A DNA stretch of 64,000 nucleotides from Lepas anatifera (lineage: Eukaryota > Arthropoda > Thecostraca > Lepadidae): assembly GCA_034440635.1 (NCBI GenBank), contig JAOTON010001078.1, forward strand, positions 137,001 to 201,000. Direction: 5' to 3'. A program made the translations under genes and the position numbers. Positions within the stretch are counted from its first letter, which is position 1; each line of letters begins with the position of its first letter. Under the pieces are notes generated by a model that was not told the DNA's origin, ran no database searches, and saw only the letters and a program-made list of their open reading frames with translations. Below, in pieces: positions 10,892 through 21,900 of this stretch.

Positions 10892-12365
10892 GTGAGCGGA
10901 GAACCCGCCCGGCTAGGGTGTAATCTTTGACGCGTGTGCATTTTAAGACTCGTAAAAGTTGTTTATATTGCTCGAGATCTAGCTTAAAATATAAAATGAC
11001 ACATTTCTCTTAGATGTTGTGTTAGGCGTATGTCATCACGGAAGCTTATGAGTTTTGACTTCGCTGTGACGTCTTCGTTATTAAAATGTCCTATTTCTCG
11101 GGAAGCTTGCGGAAGGGTTGGGTTCCACAGGTCAGCCTTCCATCGATGGCGGTAGCATCAAGTTTCGGCATAGTATTCGGGGTCAAACCTTCCAGGCCCT
11201 TTTTACCAGGCGGAGCCGTGTCGTGCTCTCAGAGCGGCTAATGACACACGGTTTTGGAACCGTTGCTCTGGCTTCTATTTGTATGAGTGCTGACTTCTGT
11301 AGCATACAGGAGGGTGGTGGTGGCGCACACAGCCCCTGCATATTGTGATGAACTTAACCACTTCCAGACAAACAGTGCCGTGGTCTCACGGAACTGGTCA
11401 GTTGGTGAGCGTTGGGCTCCGGCCCGCTGCTCAGCATGCGTGCAGTGCATGTCCGGCTTGGGATCGGTTCCCTGAGACGCTCCGGCGTCAATGTTTGCCC
11501 GACGTAGGTCGGCTGGCAACCGACTGGTGGAGGGTGACCTGAGCGGGGCGGCCGTCCCTGTGCTTTGTGGGACGTTAACTTTGGCTTCTAATTATCCCTT
11601 CATTGTGGGAGTTGCTCGTTCGGGTGGTGGGGTCGGGGTCTCGTGACAGTCCCTTGAGGACTTTGTGAGACTCCGACTCCAGCAGCCGACTGGGAAAAGT
11701 TGAAAATTAAATGGTCAGCCGACAAGACATGATCCGTGTGCTCCGCGACCGCCTCGATCGTAATGCTCAGCTGACGTGCATGCTGTTCCGCCGCACTACC
11801 CGTCGCCCGCCGCCACCAGGTGGACCTGAACTCCGCCCTCGGCCAGCGGCTCTCCTGGCTGCAGCACATGCTGGCCCTGGCCGTGGTGGAAGCCGTCGAC
11901 GACCCCAGTCTCGGCCTCAAGTGGCCCAACGACCTGTACTGGGCCGGACGCACCAAGGTCGGCGGTGTGCTGGTGGAGACCAGCGTGACCGGTCGGGACG
12001 TTGTCTGCAGACTCGGGGTGGGGGTCAATCTCGACAACCGTGCCCCGACCGTGTGTCTGAACTCGCTACTGGCGCGGCCTGTAACTCGGGAGGAGCTGCT
12101 GGGTCGGCTGCTGACGCGGCTGGAGAGCCTGCTGGCTGCCGAGGTGGAGGACCTGGCGGCGATGTACCGCCGGCGCTGGCTGCACGAGCGGCAGAGGGTG
12201 ACGGTGTGGAGGGACGGGCAGGAGAGGAGGGCCGAGGTCGCCGGCCTGGATGAGCACGGATTTCTGAGGGTGAGGTGCGAAGCAGGCGGAGAAGAGAGCG
12301 TGATGCCAGACGGGAACAGTTTCGATATGACGCGCGGACTGATTTTGCCCAAACAAAATCAATGA
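9540..12365 (+). CDS. HLCS: biotin-protein ligase (holocarboxylase synthetase), two exons
   Basis: Attaches biotin to carboxylases through biotinyl-AMP. Exon 1 is 9540-10891 and exon 2 is 11820-12365, joined in phase 0. The N-terminal third has the glutamine-amidotransferase-like part of eukaryotic ligases (KPPNILIHHGDSHGQG, then VWVDNTSLLVVSG). A Ser/Pro-rich linker follows, then the catalytic domain: the biotinyl-AMP loop RGRGRGGNRWLSPAGC at the end of exon 1, KWPNDLYWAGRTKVGGVLVE early in exon 2, and the C-terminal cap ending PDGNSFDMTRGLILPK. Exon 1 changes frame twice, near 10545-10590 and at a run of seven C about 10706-10712; each needs one base less. With both corrected the protein is about 631 residues (human form 726). 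The start at 9540 is the first ATG of the frame; translation could begin at 9684. Confidence 0.92.
10892..11819 (+). other. HLCS: HLCS intron 1
   Basis: A 928-bp GT-AG intron with donor GTGAGC and acceptor CCACCAG. Nothing else was recognised inside it. Confidence 0.85.
11820..12365 (+). CDS. HLCS: HLCS exon 2 (catalytic core and C-terminal cap)
   Basis: 181 codons plus TGA. Starts VDLNSALGQRLSWLQHM; carries KWPND at exon residues 34-38 and the C-terminal DGNSFDM. Uninterrupted. Confidence 0.95.
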   Translation: MDLNSALGQRLSWLQHMLALAVVEAVDDPSLGLKWPNDLYWAGRTKVGGVLVETSVTGRDVVCRLGVGVNLDNRAPTVCLNSLLARPVTREELLGRLLTRLESLLAAEVEDLAAMYRRRWLHERQRVTVWRDGQERRAEVAGLDEHGFLRVRCEAGGEESVMPDGNSFDMTRGLILPKQNQ

Positions 12366-13449
12366 CAAGGACGGACAAGGCTATATTGTACTGGTATTGC
12401 TGGCCGTGGGCAGTAGGTTTCACTGGGAACCACGCTTGGCAGGGGATTCAAGAGTCGATTGTGGGTCCAGTTTAGGCTGTGTTTTGGCTAGTTTGCGTGT
12501 CAGTCAGGGGAAACGAGCAGCACTGTGATAGACTAGTTTGAAATGATTTAGCCGTTCAAAAAGCTCTTGCGTGTCAGTACCATTACATATCTGAGATTCT
12601 GCTCTGATCGTTTTGCCAGTTGGATGCAAGCGTTTTTGACATAGATGGTTCGATGACTTGTTTTCAGTGAGAGCAGGTATTTGTATTTTCTTTAAATGCT
12701 CTTGTCTGTGATATTGTACTTTTGGGGATGTTGGTGTAATCTGGGACTAAGTCAGTGGCATAGCCGAGTGGGCGGGTGGGTCAGTGGGATTTGGACCCCT
12801 TCCCTTGGAGATATGTCGCTGCCCCAAACTCGGTAGGCCATCCCAAACCAACGAGCGAGGTGGGATAGCGCCTGCCCTCTTTTACAACGACCCTGTTACC
12901 AGCTCATGTGTCACCTCCAAGGAGAGTCCAGAAGAGCAGGCAGATCATCCATTTTGTAAAGGCGCTTCTTGAAATATTTCCAGCACCCACTGAAACCCCA
13001 CTTGCTTTTTTCCCCAGAACGCGACTAGCGCCGCTCCTGATGATCTCTGGTTCAAATGTCGCTCCTTGCCCGAGTGCCCATCCTCGATACGACATCTTGG
13101 TTCCGCTTGTTTTCGCCGCCAGGTCCCCTATCCACTAGCTACCCTCCGCGTCGTGGCCGCCCCCCCCCAGTGTTGTCCTTAGTGAGAGGTGCGGCACTGC
13201 GGAGGTGTCTTTCCCCATGATGGGTTCGCCCTCTGTTGAGCTCCCGGAGCGAATCCTTGCAACGCAGCTGGACTAAGTCACTGCTTTGGCGCCGGTGTCG
13301 GATCAGTCAATCGTGTAGAATGAACTGTGTATGAATCATTCTCTTTTCTCATAACGAGGGAGAGCCTTGGAATATAATGCACTTACATAATTCATTTGAA
13401 ATACACGCGAAGGTACTCGGCAATTTTCAAGTTTTTATATAGGTCACTA
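12366..13449. other. intergenic, nothing recognised
   Basis: No exon or repeat with defined ends is supported. Short open frames here have no family features. Confidence 0.4.
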
Positions 13450-13646
13450 CAGGGCATATTTTAAGCTACAAAGTGGTGGGCTTTTTCCCACCAGTCCCCA
13501 TGCTATGTCCACCAGTGAACGGCCCTGGACGGCCCAGTGCCCACCACTCACCAGTCATCTGATGCTCTAAGTGTGCCCTTTTAGTGGGAATTTGTGCCCT
13601 TTTCAGCCGAATGCCCACCAGTCCCAATTCCTTAAAATATACCCTG
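13450..13646. mobile_element. 197-bp hAT-type miniature element with exact 8-bp target duplication
   Basis: Terminal inverted repeats CAGGGCATATTTTAAG (13450-13465) and, on the minus strand, CAGGGTATATTTTAAG (13646-13631) match at 15 of 16 positions. They are flanked by an exact 8-bp direct repeat, GGTCACTA, at 13442-13449 and 13647-13654. Eight-base duplications and CAGGG-type ends are typical of hAT transposons. The inside has no coding capacity, so it is a non-autonomous copy. Confidence 0.9.
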
Positions 13647-13654
13647 GGTCACTA

Positions 13655-14520
13655 GAGGTCATCGAATGTGAAACTGGGTAGGAAGTAAAGAAGTACACAT
13701 AGAAATAACAAAAAAGTGTGCCTAGGAAACTAGAAAATCACAGGTCAATGGGTATACTGAATCTGAGAACATTCCTACATACTAAAACATTGTTCAAACT
13801 ATATCTAAGCACCGTGGTCCAAAGGTCGATTTGGGCGCCATTTAACACTACTTTTAGAAGAAATGGAGCAAAGTTCGTGGAACCTTTCAAAACCTTCGGG
13901 AAGACGAATTGATTCTGTGCTAACAACGCTTATGTTCAGTCAATTGGGGTCAACCTAGTTTAAAAGTTCTTTAACGTCACGGTTGAATTATTTTGACACG
14001 TATGTACATGCCTTCAGGACAGTTGTGTCATGGTATTAATGAGCCCATAATTATGAGCTGTTTTAAAACTGTTCATTTGATGTCAATAAAGCACGCATAC
14101 ACTCTGGCCTACACTGGGTATTTCCATACACGACTTGTTAGTTACGTCCTTTCGAACCGTTCCCTTGCATCGAATAGTCTGATGTTTTCCACTTCGTAGT
14201 GGAAGACGGCCTGTCGACGTCTCGCCATGCCTGGCGATAGCCGAGGGACGGCTGCTGCTCGGCGATTGGTTTGGGCTGCGAGTCGAATTAGCACTCTGTG
14301 TTGGGAGCGGTCTGGGCTGGAGTTTGATTGGGTGCAGTTTCGGGGTCCATCTGGGAGCACTCGGGTAGTAGGTGACTTGGCCTTTGCACGAGCGCTTCCG
14401 GTCAGGGGCCTGCCGACGGTGTGCGAAGGAACTCGAACTTTCCCAGATAAGCTGTCGTGTCCGCTTGGGTTTCTTGTTTTATATTGCAGTTGCTGATATT
14501 TTTATATGCGTTGCAAGGGC
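13655..14520. other. intergenic, nothing recognised
   Basis: No gene is supported. An AATAAA near 14085 is too far from HLCS to assign with confidence. Confidence 0.4.
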
Positions 14521-14640
14521 CCCCACCCAGTGGCGGCGGATGCTCTTTTCGGATGGAGGGGGCAATAATTTTTCCAGGGGGCCCCCTTGACGATGGGGCC
14601 CCCTCGGCAGCAAGGGCCCCCTAAAAACTGCAATGGATTG
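14521..14640. repeat. GC-rich repeat fragment with GGGGCCCCC blocks
   Basis: Begins CAGTGGCGGCGGATG and contains several GGGGGCCCCC-type palindromic blocks, as in other dispersed elements of this window. The ends are not defined. Confidence 0.4.
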
Positions 14641-14676
14641 GTTGGGACTTGCTGCCTGAGGTCGGAGGTATAAGCG

Positions 14677-14810
14677 CAGGGGCGGATCCAGGGGGGCTGA
14701 GGGGGCTTCAGCCCTCCTTTGCCCCATTTTGGTCTTTTTCGCCCTATTCCCCCTTTTCGCCATTTTTCAAGCTCAGCCACTCCCCTTGCAAAATCCTGGT
14801 TCCGCTCCTG
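14677..14810. mobile_element. 134-bp hAT-type miniature element
   Basis: Starts CAGGGGCGGATCCAGG; the other end read on the minus strand is CAGGAGCGGAACCAGG, 14 of 16 matching. Flanks are TATAAGCG (14669-14676) and CATAAGCG (14811-14818), an 8-bp duplication with one mismatch. No coding capacity. Confidence 0.8.
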
Positions 14811-15339
14811 CATAAGCGTCAAAAATGGTAAAGTTGTATTTGGCACAGTACAAAATGTCTATTCCTCCCTGTTGTTTAGTTGGCCCGTGTAAAAATGGTT
14901 TTGCCTTCCCATTCGATTTTCACACGATCTCGGATTCCAAGCTGGAATATGTTTCCTGTAGTGCAGCAAAATAAGCAGCGTATTTAACATGTAGATGTCG
15001 AAATAATGGATCTGCGTTTTATAGGTTCACGTAAGCCTTGGACATTGAACGTCAAGCTTTAAGCTCTAGCGTCACGTTAGGAGTTTAGCAAAATATAATA
15101 ACGGTACAACAACGGCCTTCCGAGGCAAATAATTCTTCTGTTAAAAATGAATGCTGTTTGTTCGTATGCATCTACATAATAAAGCATGGTTGGTAACACG
15201 AATTATTATATTCTGAGTATTTTGTTTCGGAAAATTCCGTCTCCCGCAGAATGAGAACTGGGGGCGCTTTGATGCTGTCGTCTATGTCGGCACAGAAAAA
15301 CACGCAAATGACAGGCATACTGACTTGAGCACACAAGAC
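14811..15339. other. intergenic, nothing recognised
   Basis: AT-rich and without a supported gene or repeat. Confidence 0.4.
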
Positions 15340-15910
15340 CCAGCTCGGGGCCCTAAGAAACGGCTCGGGGCTCCTTGAGACGGAGCTTGGGGGCTCCTAG
15401 AGATCAAGCCCGAGGCTCCCGAGCCCAAGCTCAGGGCCCTGAGACCAAGTTTGGGGGCCTCTGAAACAAAGCTTGGAGGCCCTTGAAACCAAGCTCAAGG
15501 CCCCCAATCTCGGGAGCCCCTTAGACCAATCTGGGAGGCCCCCTGAGACCAAGCTCGGAGCCCTGAGACACAGCTCGGGGCCCCTGAGACCAAGCTTGGG
15601 GGCTCCTAGAGATCAAGCTCGAATGCCCCCGAGTCCAAGCTCAGGGTTAGCTGGAGCCCCCAAATCAGTTAGCTTTGGGGGCTCCAGACTATCTCAGGTG
15701 CCTCCAGCTCAACACAGCGGGCCCCAGATTAGCTCAGATGACCATATCAGCTTAGGAGCCCGGCTCAGCTCAGGGGCCCCAGGTCGGCTTATAATTGCGT
15801 CTCAAAACAACTCAAGGAGGCCACTTCAAGCTCCATGGTCCCCAGCTCAGCTCAGGGGCCTAAAACTTTGCGTGAGTCCTAGATTAGCTTAGGGTCCCCA
15901 GATTAGCCTA
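15340..15910. repeat. degenerate tandem repeat of GGGGCCCCTGAGACCAAGCT-like units
   Basis: Successive units of about 25-45 bp share the words GGGGCCC, GAGACCAAGCT and GAGATCAAGC. After about 15660 the words change to CAGCTCAGGGGCCCC, giving the array a partly mirrored look. Units are too diverged to set one consensus by eye. Confidence 0.6.
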
Positions 15911-16061
15911 AGGTAGGATTGGCGCTGGACTGCTGGAGAGACGGTGCATTTAACAAATTTGTAGCATCAAATCTATGGTAACGCAGGCGCTACGCCAGAA
16001 TAAAAACGGCCATTGAATTTTGAATGTACATTCGATGAGATTACAGTTGTATACGCTTGGC

Positions 16062-16475
16062 CAGTGGCGGATCCAGGTTTTCGTTTTGAGGTGAAGGGAC
16101 GTCGAGTGTGCTCAGCCCTAAAAAATTGGTGGGTTTGGTGTTAAATCTTTTTGCTTTCCTAGATCTTCCCTTAAAAGTTTTTTTGAGAAATGAGGGTGAT
16201 ATCAGGGGTTTGAGGGGGAGGTGCCTCCTTTGCTCCCCATAGGTGGATACAGGATTGCTGATTGGGGGGGGCCATCCGGACTAGTGGGCGCCTCTTTTGA
16301 CCGGAACCGGGGGAAAACCTATCGGTGGGAGCCGATTTTTGCATCCTGGGAGAAGGGGGTGGGAAGCGGCATTTCAGGGGGCGCCATCGACCTTTCAAGG
16401 GGGCGCCGGGGGTCGATTGGGGAGGCACGTGCCCCGTCCTCTGCCCCTCCCCCTGGATCCGCGTATGTGTTCCCG
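16062..16475. repeat. GGCGGATCC-family dispersed elements
   Basis: A CAGTGGCGGATCCAGG end lies at 16062. From about 16235 comes a copy of the unit seen at 3812-4036, sharing GATTGGGGG near its start, CTATCGGTGGGAG, GGGAAGCGGCAT and GGGGGCGCC, and ending CCTGGATCCGCGTAT near 16466. No target duplication was recognised. Confidence 0.6.
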
Positions 16476-18165
16476 TTTTCACCTTTGTTGGTGGTGGTCA
16501 TGATAGCTGCAGGGAGAGCTAAGAATATGAAAGAAATATGTTGGGACAGGTTTATGGTAAAGTTATAAGAAATGTGCCGCCTGAGCACTTGCGGTTCAAA
16601 TGTCTCCCTTTTTCCTTACTGAAAGGGATTTCAAAGTAAATTTGGAGGTTTAAAGGAGTTTATTGTAGAGTTTTATAGCTTCGCTCATTGCCAGTTTTAG
16701 CTCCATCCATCAACAACAAAATGATGGATGAAGGAAGGAAGGGAAACAAGAGGGGAGCATTGTTGTGATCCGGTGGGCGGTTGGAGAAGAGGGTCGTGAG
16801 AGTGCCCTCACTCACGCCTCACGCACACTAAGGTTAGTAGGCCTGTTGTGCTCGCAACAGTTTCCAGTCGCTTGGACCAGCTGGGATAAGATATCTGGCT
16901 GCTCTGGCTGTACTAGTCGCAGCAAGTGGTGGGGGGTCAGTAGGTACTTCAGTAGAGACCAGCTTGAGTGGCCGGGAGTGGGGGAGGTTGTGTCAGGTTC
17001 ATCGCATCCTCCCGGTCCAATGTTTGTGCTGTATGGGTGGTGGTGGTGAGGATGGTGTAGTGTGCTGGCTGGTGTCTGAAATTCATGGATGAATTTATTC
17101 ATTTATTGCAACAGTTGATTTTTGGAGAATAGTGGCAGTGTCCCAAAAACTGGTTTTGTGCTGCCAGGGTGCTGAGTGTAAAATTCGTTTTGGAAGATAT
17201 ACCCAGTCAGCATTTGGAAAATGCAAAATGAAAAGGAGCAATATTTTGAATGGCAATTCATGGCCTTAAACAAACATTTCTTTAACATTTAGGAAAATAT
17301 GTTATCTGAACTACTTTACCTCTATGCCCCTTTACACATTATACCTTTGAATACCCTTATGTTTATTTGATCTCAGTGTCTGTTCTAAAATAGTTAGGAA
17401 GGCTTGAGGGTTTTAAGCTAATTAGTGTAAGATCAAGCTCTTAACATGCTTATTATATAGCCCTGCTTTTAGAGTGCTTGTTGTTTTTGAGATTTGATAT
17501 TTTTCAGGGTTTAATGAGATTGGTTAAGTTCGTCCTTTTCAGCATTTTGTTTCAACAATTTTTACCCTCATTTGAACCCTCAGCTGCTTCATGAATCTTG
17601 CATTTTGTTCTATTTGGCAGTTGCTGCCTCCTATTTTCAGTTATATTTTTATTGAGGCTGGAGGTTGGTCTTTGACTTCATTTATTATTATCTCCATGTT
17701 TTAAATAAACTTGAAGATTATGCCTTTATTTTTAGGTGAAGCCCCAATCATATTCACTGGTAAAATAGGTTTCAGGAGCCCTTTCTTGTCTACTTTGTTG
17801 AGCCATGTGAATCATGGTGACAGTATAATTATGTGGATCCATCTTAGTGCCTAGGTGCTGCGGCTTAGTTACCTACCCTCATTAGAAGCATCTGATCTGT
17901 TTGCCCTGTTGAATGGTTGCCTACCTGCATTACCATACTCCTTGCAATGGATAGGTGGATACTTGATGAATACTCTCTTTATTTCTTTACTTTGCTGTTC
18001 TTGTCTTGTGGTTAATGTTGATGTGGTAATTTTTTAGGTATCTGTCAGCTTCTTGTCAGTTTACCTGTTTTCCCATGTCATGTCCTACATGTGACCAAGC
18101 AGCTCCTCCATTTTCACATGCTTTGAACCTTTTCTATTCTGCCACCTTGACCACAGGTCCCAGGT
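16476..18165. other. intergenic, upstream of OPLAH, nothing recognised
   Basis: AT-rich sequence. No exon is supported; the OPLAH promoter may lie in the downstream part. Confidence 0.35.
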
Positions 18166-18664
<499 letters not shown>

Positions 18665-18816
18665 CTTTCACTCACTCTCACCCTTCCTGCCTGCCTTTCT
18701 TGTTGGTCCTACATTCTGTATTTTGTATTTTTTCTGCTTATCCAAGTGTTGAAAGCCTCTGATGCCTTGCCTGTTATTTTTCAGACCAGACCTGCCTTGC
18801 TGCCGCTTGTGTCGCC

Positions 18817-18978
18817 ATGACTGACAAGTTCGAGTTCTCCATTGACCGTGGCGGCACGTTCACCGACATCTACGCGCGATGTCCGGGCGGCCGCGTGCGT
18901 ACGCTGAAGCTGCTCTCCTCCGACCCTGCTCGGTACCCGGACGCACCTACCGAGGGCATACGCCGCATACTGCAACAG
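18817..18978 (+). CDS. OPLAH: OPLAH exon 1
   Basis: 54 codons from ATG, with the nucleotide-binding signature [18 protein letters not shown] and the end EGIRRILQQ. Donor GTTCGC is weak but the next exon joins in phase 0. Confidence 0.95.
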
Positions 18979-21900
18979 GTTCGCATCAGGCTGGTACCAG
19001 TGTGAAAAAACACCGTCGTTTCCGTTATTTAACACCCACGGGAGGGGCGTTATGACTTGAGAATTGGAAAGTATATCGAGCGTGGATCAGAGCATAGGTA
19101 TTACCTTCCCTTTATATGCCAGTACCCTCATCTTGAAACTTGGAAGTATTGGGAATGATAGAAAAGGATGGCGAATGATAGTCCCTGCGTGTGGCGGGGA
19201 CCTGCTAGGAATCACGTAGGTGTTTGTTTTGGGGTGTTTTGGCCGGACAACCAGTGAACCGTATTCTTCACCACACATTGACGTAGGTGTTTGTTTCGGG
19301 GTATCGCCGCCGAAAAACACGTGAACCGTATCATTCTTCACCACACATTGACGTAGGTGTTTGTTTCGGGGGATCGTCGCCGGACAACCAGTGAACCTTA
19401 CTATTCTTCACCACACATTGACGTAGGTGTTTGTTTCGGGGTATCGCCACCGGACAGCCAGTGAACCGTATTATTCTTCACCACACATTGACGTAGGTGT
19501 TTGTTTCGGGGGACCGTCGCCGGACAACCAGTGAACCTTAGTATTCTTCACCACACATTGACGTAGGTGTTTGTTTCGGGGTACCGTCGCCGGACAACCA
19601 GTGAACCTTAGTATTCTTCACCACACATTGACGTAGGTGTTTGTTTCGGGGTATCGTCGCCGGACAACCAGTGAACCGTATCATTCTTCACCACACATTG
19701 ACGTAGGTGTTTGTTTCGGGGTACCGTCGCCGGACAACCAGTGAACCTTAGTATTCTTCACCACACATTGACGTAGGTGTTTGTTTCGGGGTATCGTCGC
19801 CGGACAACCAGTGAACCTAGTATTCTTCACCACACATTGACGTAGTTGTTTGTTTCGGGGTATCGCCGCCGAAAAACACGTGAACCGTATCATTCTTCAC
19901 CACACATTGACGTAGGTGTTTGTTTCGGGGGTACGGCCGCCGGACAACCAGTGAACCTACTATTCTTCACCACACATTGACGTAGGTGTTTGTTTCGGGG
20001 GTATCACCACCGGACAACCAGTGAACCTTAGTATTCTTCACCACACATTGACGTAGGTGTTTGTTTCGGGGGATGGTCGCCGGACAACCAGTGAACCTTA
20101 GTATTCTTCACCACACATTGACGTAGGTGTTTGTTTCGGGGTATCGCCGCCGGACAACCAGTGAACCTTACTATTCTTCACCACTTGTTTTTTTTAGGTT
20201 CATGGCGCTGGTAACTAGATAATATTTTTGTCGAATTCTGGGTCACGAAGGATATTTCAACGCGTTTTATAATAAATTGTTACCTCATGACTATCCTTTT
20301 TCTGCTAAGTGCTGAGAGTTAGTTGCTTATGTGTGCTTGTAGGCAGTTCAAAATCACGTAACGCCTGTTTTGTGATTTTTCCTCGCCCTTTTTACTATGT
20401 AACGTTTTTGACGCCAATGTGTAACCGTTAGGTACTTGCCCTTGCGTTACGTATTTAATGGCCGGTCCCTTGAGGTTGCGCCAATTGGAGGCCATAAAAA
20501 ATAGCGCTCACTGCGTTACTGACGGAGCTAATGGTTAAAATGCCCGCCTGTGTGCTACTTGGCAGAGGCATAATACGACATAGATGACCGTTGGAATTGA
20601 CGGCCGAGAGAAAGTCGATGATTGGTCCCATCACACCAGTGTCCCGGCGAATCGGCGCACTCAGCGTCAACTCCCGCTGCCGCTGGTCACAGTACCTGGC
20701 TCTGCCTATTTTGGAATCAGGGCGTGACATCGGTACATGGTGGACCGGACGGGGTTCCAGGCAGCTACGCGCAGAGTGGTCTCATTTCCCCGCGGAACCG
20801 CAGGAACGAGACATTAACCGTCAGCCGACCTCCTTCCCAGGTCTGACTGTTCTTTAGATGGTGCATTTTCTTCCGAGCTAAATTGTCCTTTCTTGATCTT
20901 GGTGCGTTTTATTTACACACAGCCGGCTCGGACTAGTTTGTCCCGTCGCGGACGTCGTATGCATAAATTTATTGAGAAAAAGAAACTTGGAAAATGATAG
21001 CCAACCTCCCAGGAATGGAGGAATGCTTACAATTTCGTGGAGTTCACCGGAATAATGGTAACCGAGGTCGGAAGTCTAGTGCGCAAGGTTGCCATTCCTG
21101 GATATTCTCAGACCATAATCCAAAAGGCCACAGCCACATGGACCTCAAGATGTTGTGCAGGTCCTTATTAGTCCCGAGGTGTCAGCTTTGGCCGCCTCTG
21201 TCCCCCTTCGTAAAATAGCCTGAGAAGTCGCTGTGTACGCTAGAAGTACGCTAGGGATGATCATGCCACCGCTGGGGGAGAGGCGCTCAATCATTTTCGA
21301 TCGGTGCGAGACAAACCACCGAGCTCTCGGAAACGGACCGGCAGAATGGAAGGTTCTGCATCCGGATGCGTTACTGAAACTTTTTCAGTTGTCAGGGAGC
21401 GAGCCTATCATCATTGGCCCGTTTGTATTCTCCAGACTGCCGGCCGCTACATATCAGGCCTGGGTTCCAAGCCGTTATGAGAATTGAAAATACCAATGGA
21501 TCCTGGCATGGACAAACTTTGTGCCGAGTTAAACCAGTCCACTCCTTTTGCCCGCGCTTTCCTCACTCCCTGGTGGGCTGTGGTCGGGAGCCTAACTCCG
21601 GCATGAATAATCACGACACGTAACGTTACATGGCTTTTTCGGGAGCGAAAACTTCCAACGTGGATTTTGTGCGAGAGTTAAGAGTAGTTCAGATTTAGAA
21701 TTTGTGTCTTTGAAATCAGTGGCCCTGGGTCAACAATATCCAATCGCATTCCAAATTGAGTTCAGAACTTTATTATGACAGCAGAGCTGCAGAAAGGGCT
21801 TTTAGTCGAAATGTGGGATTGCGCAGCCTTTTTGTACCACCAATCGATGGCCATAGGGGAAAACGCGAGGTGAAAGAATTAGCTCGATCAAATGGGCTCA

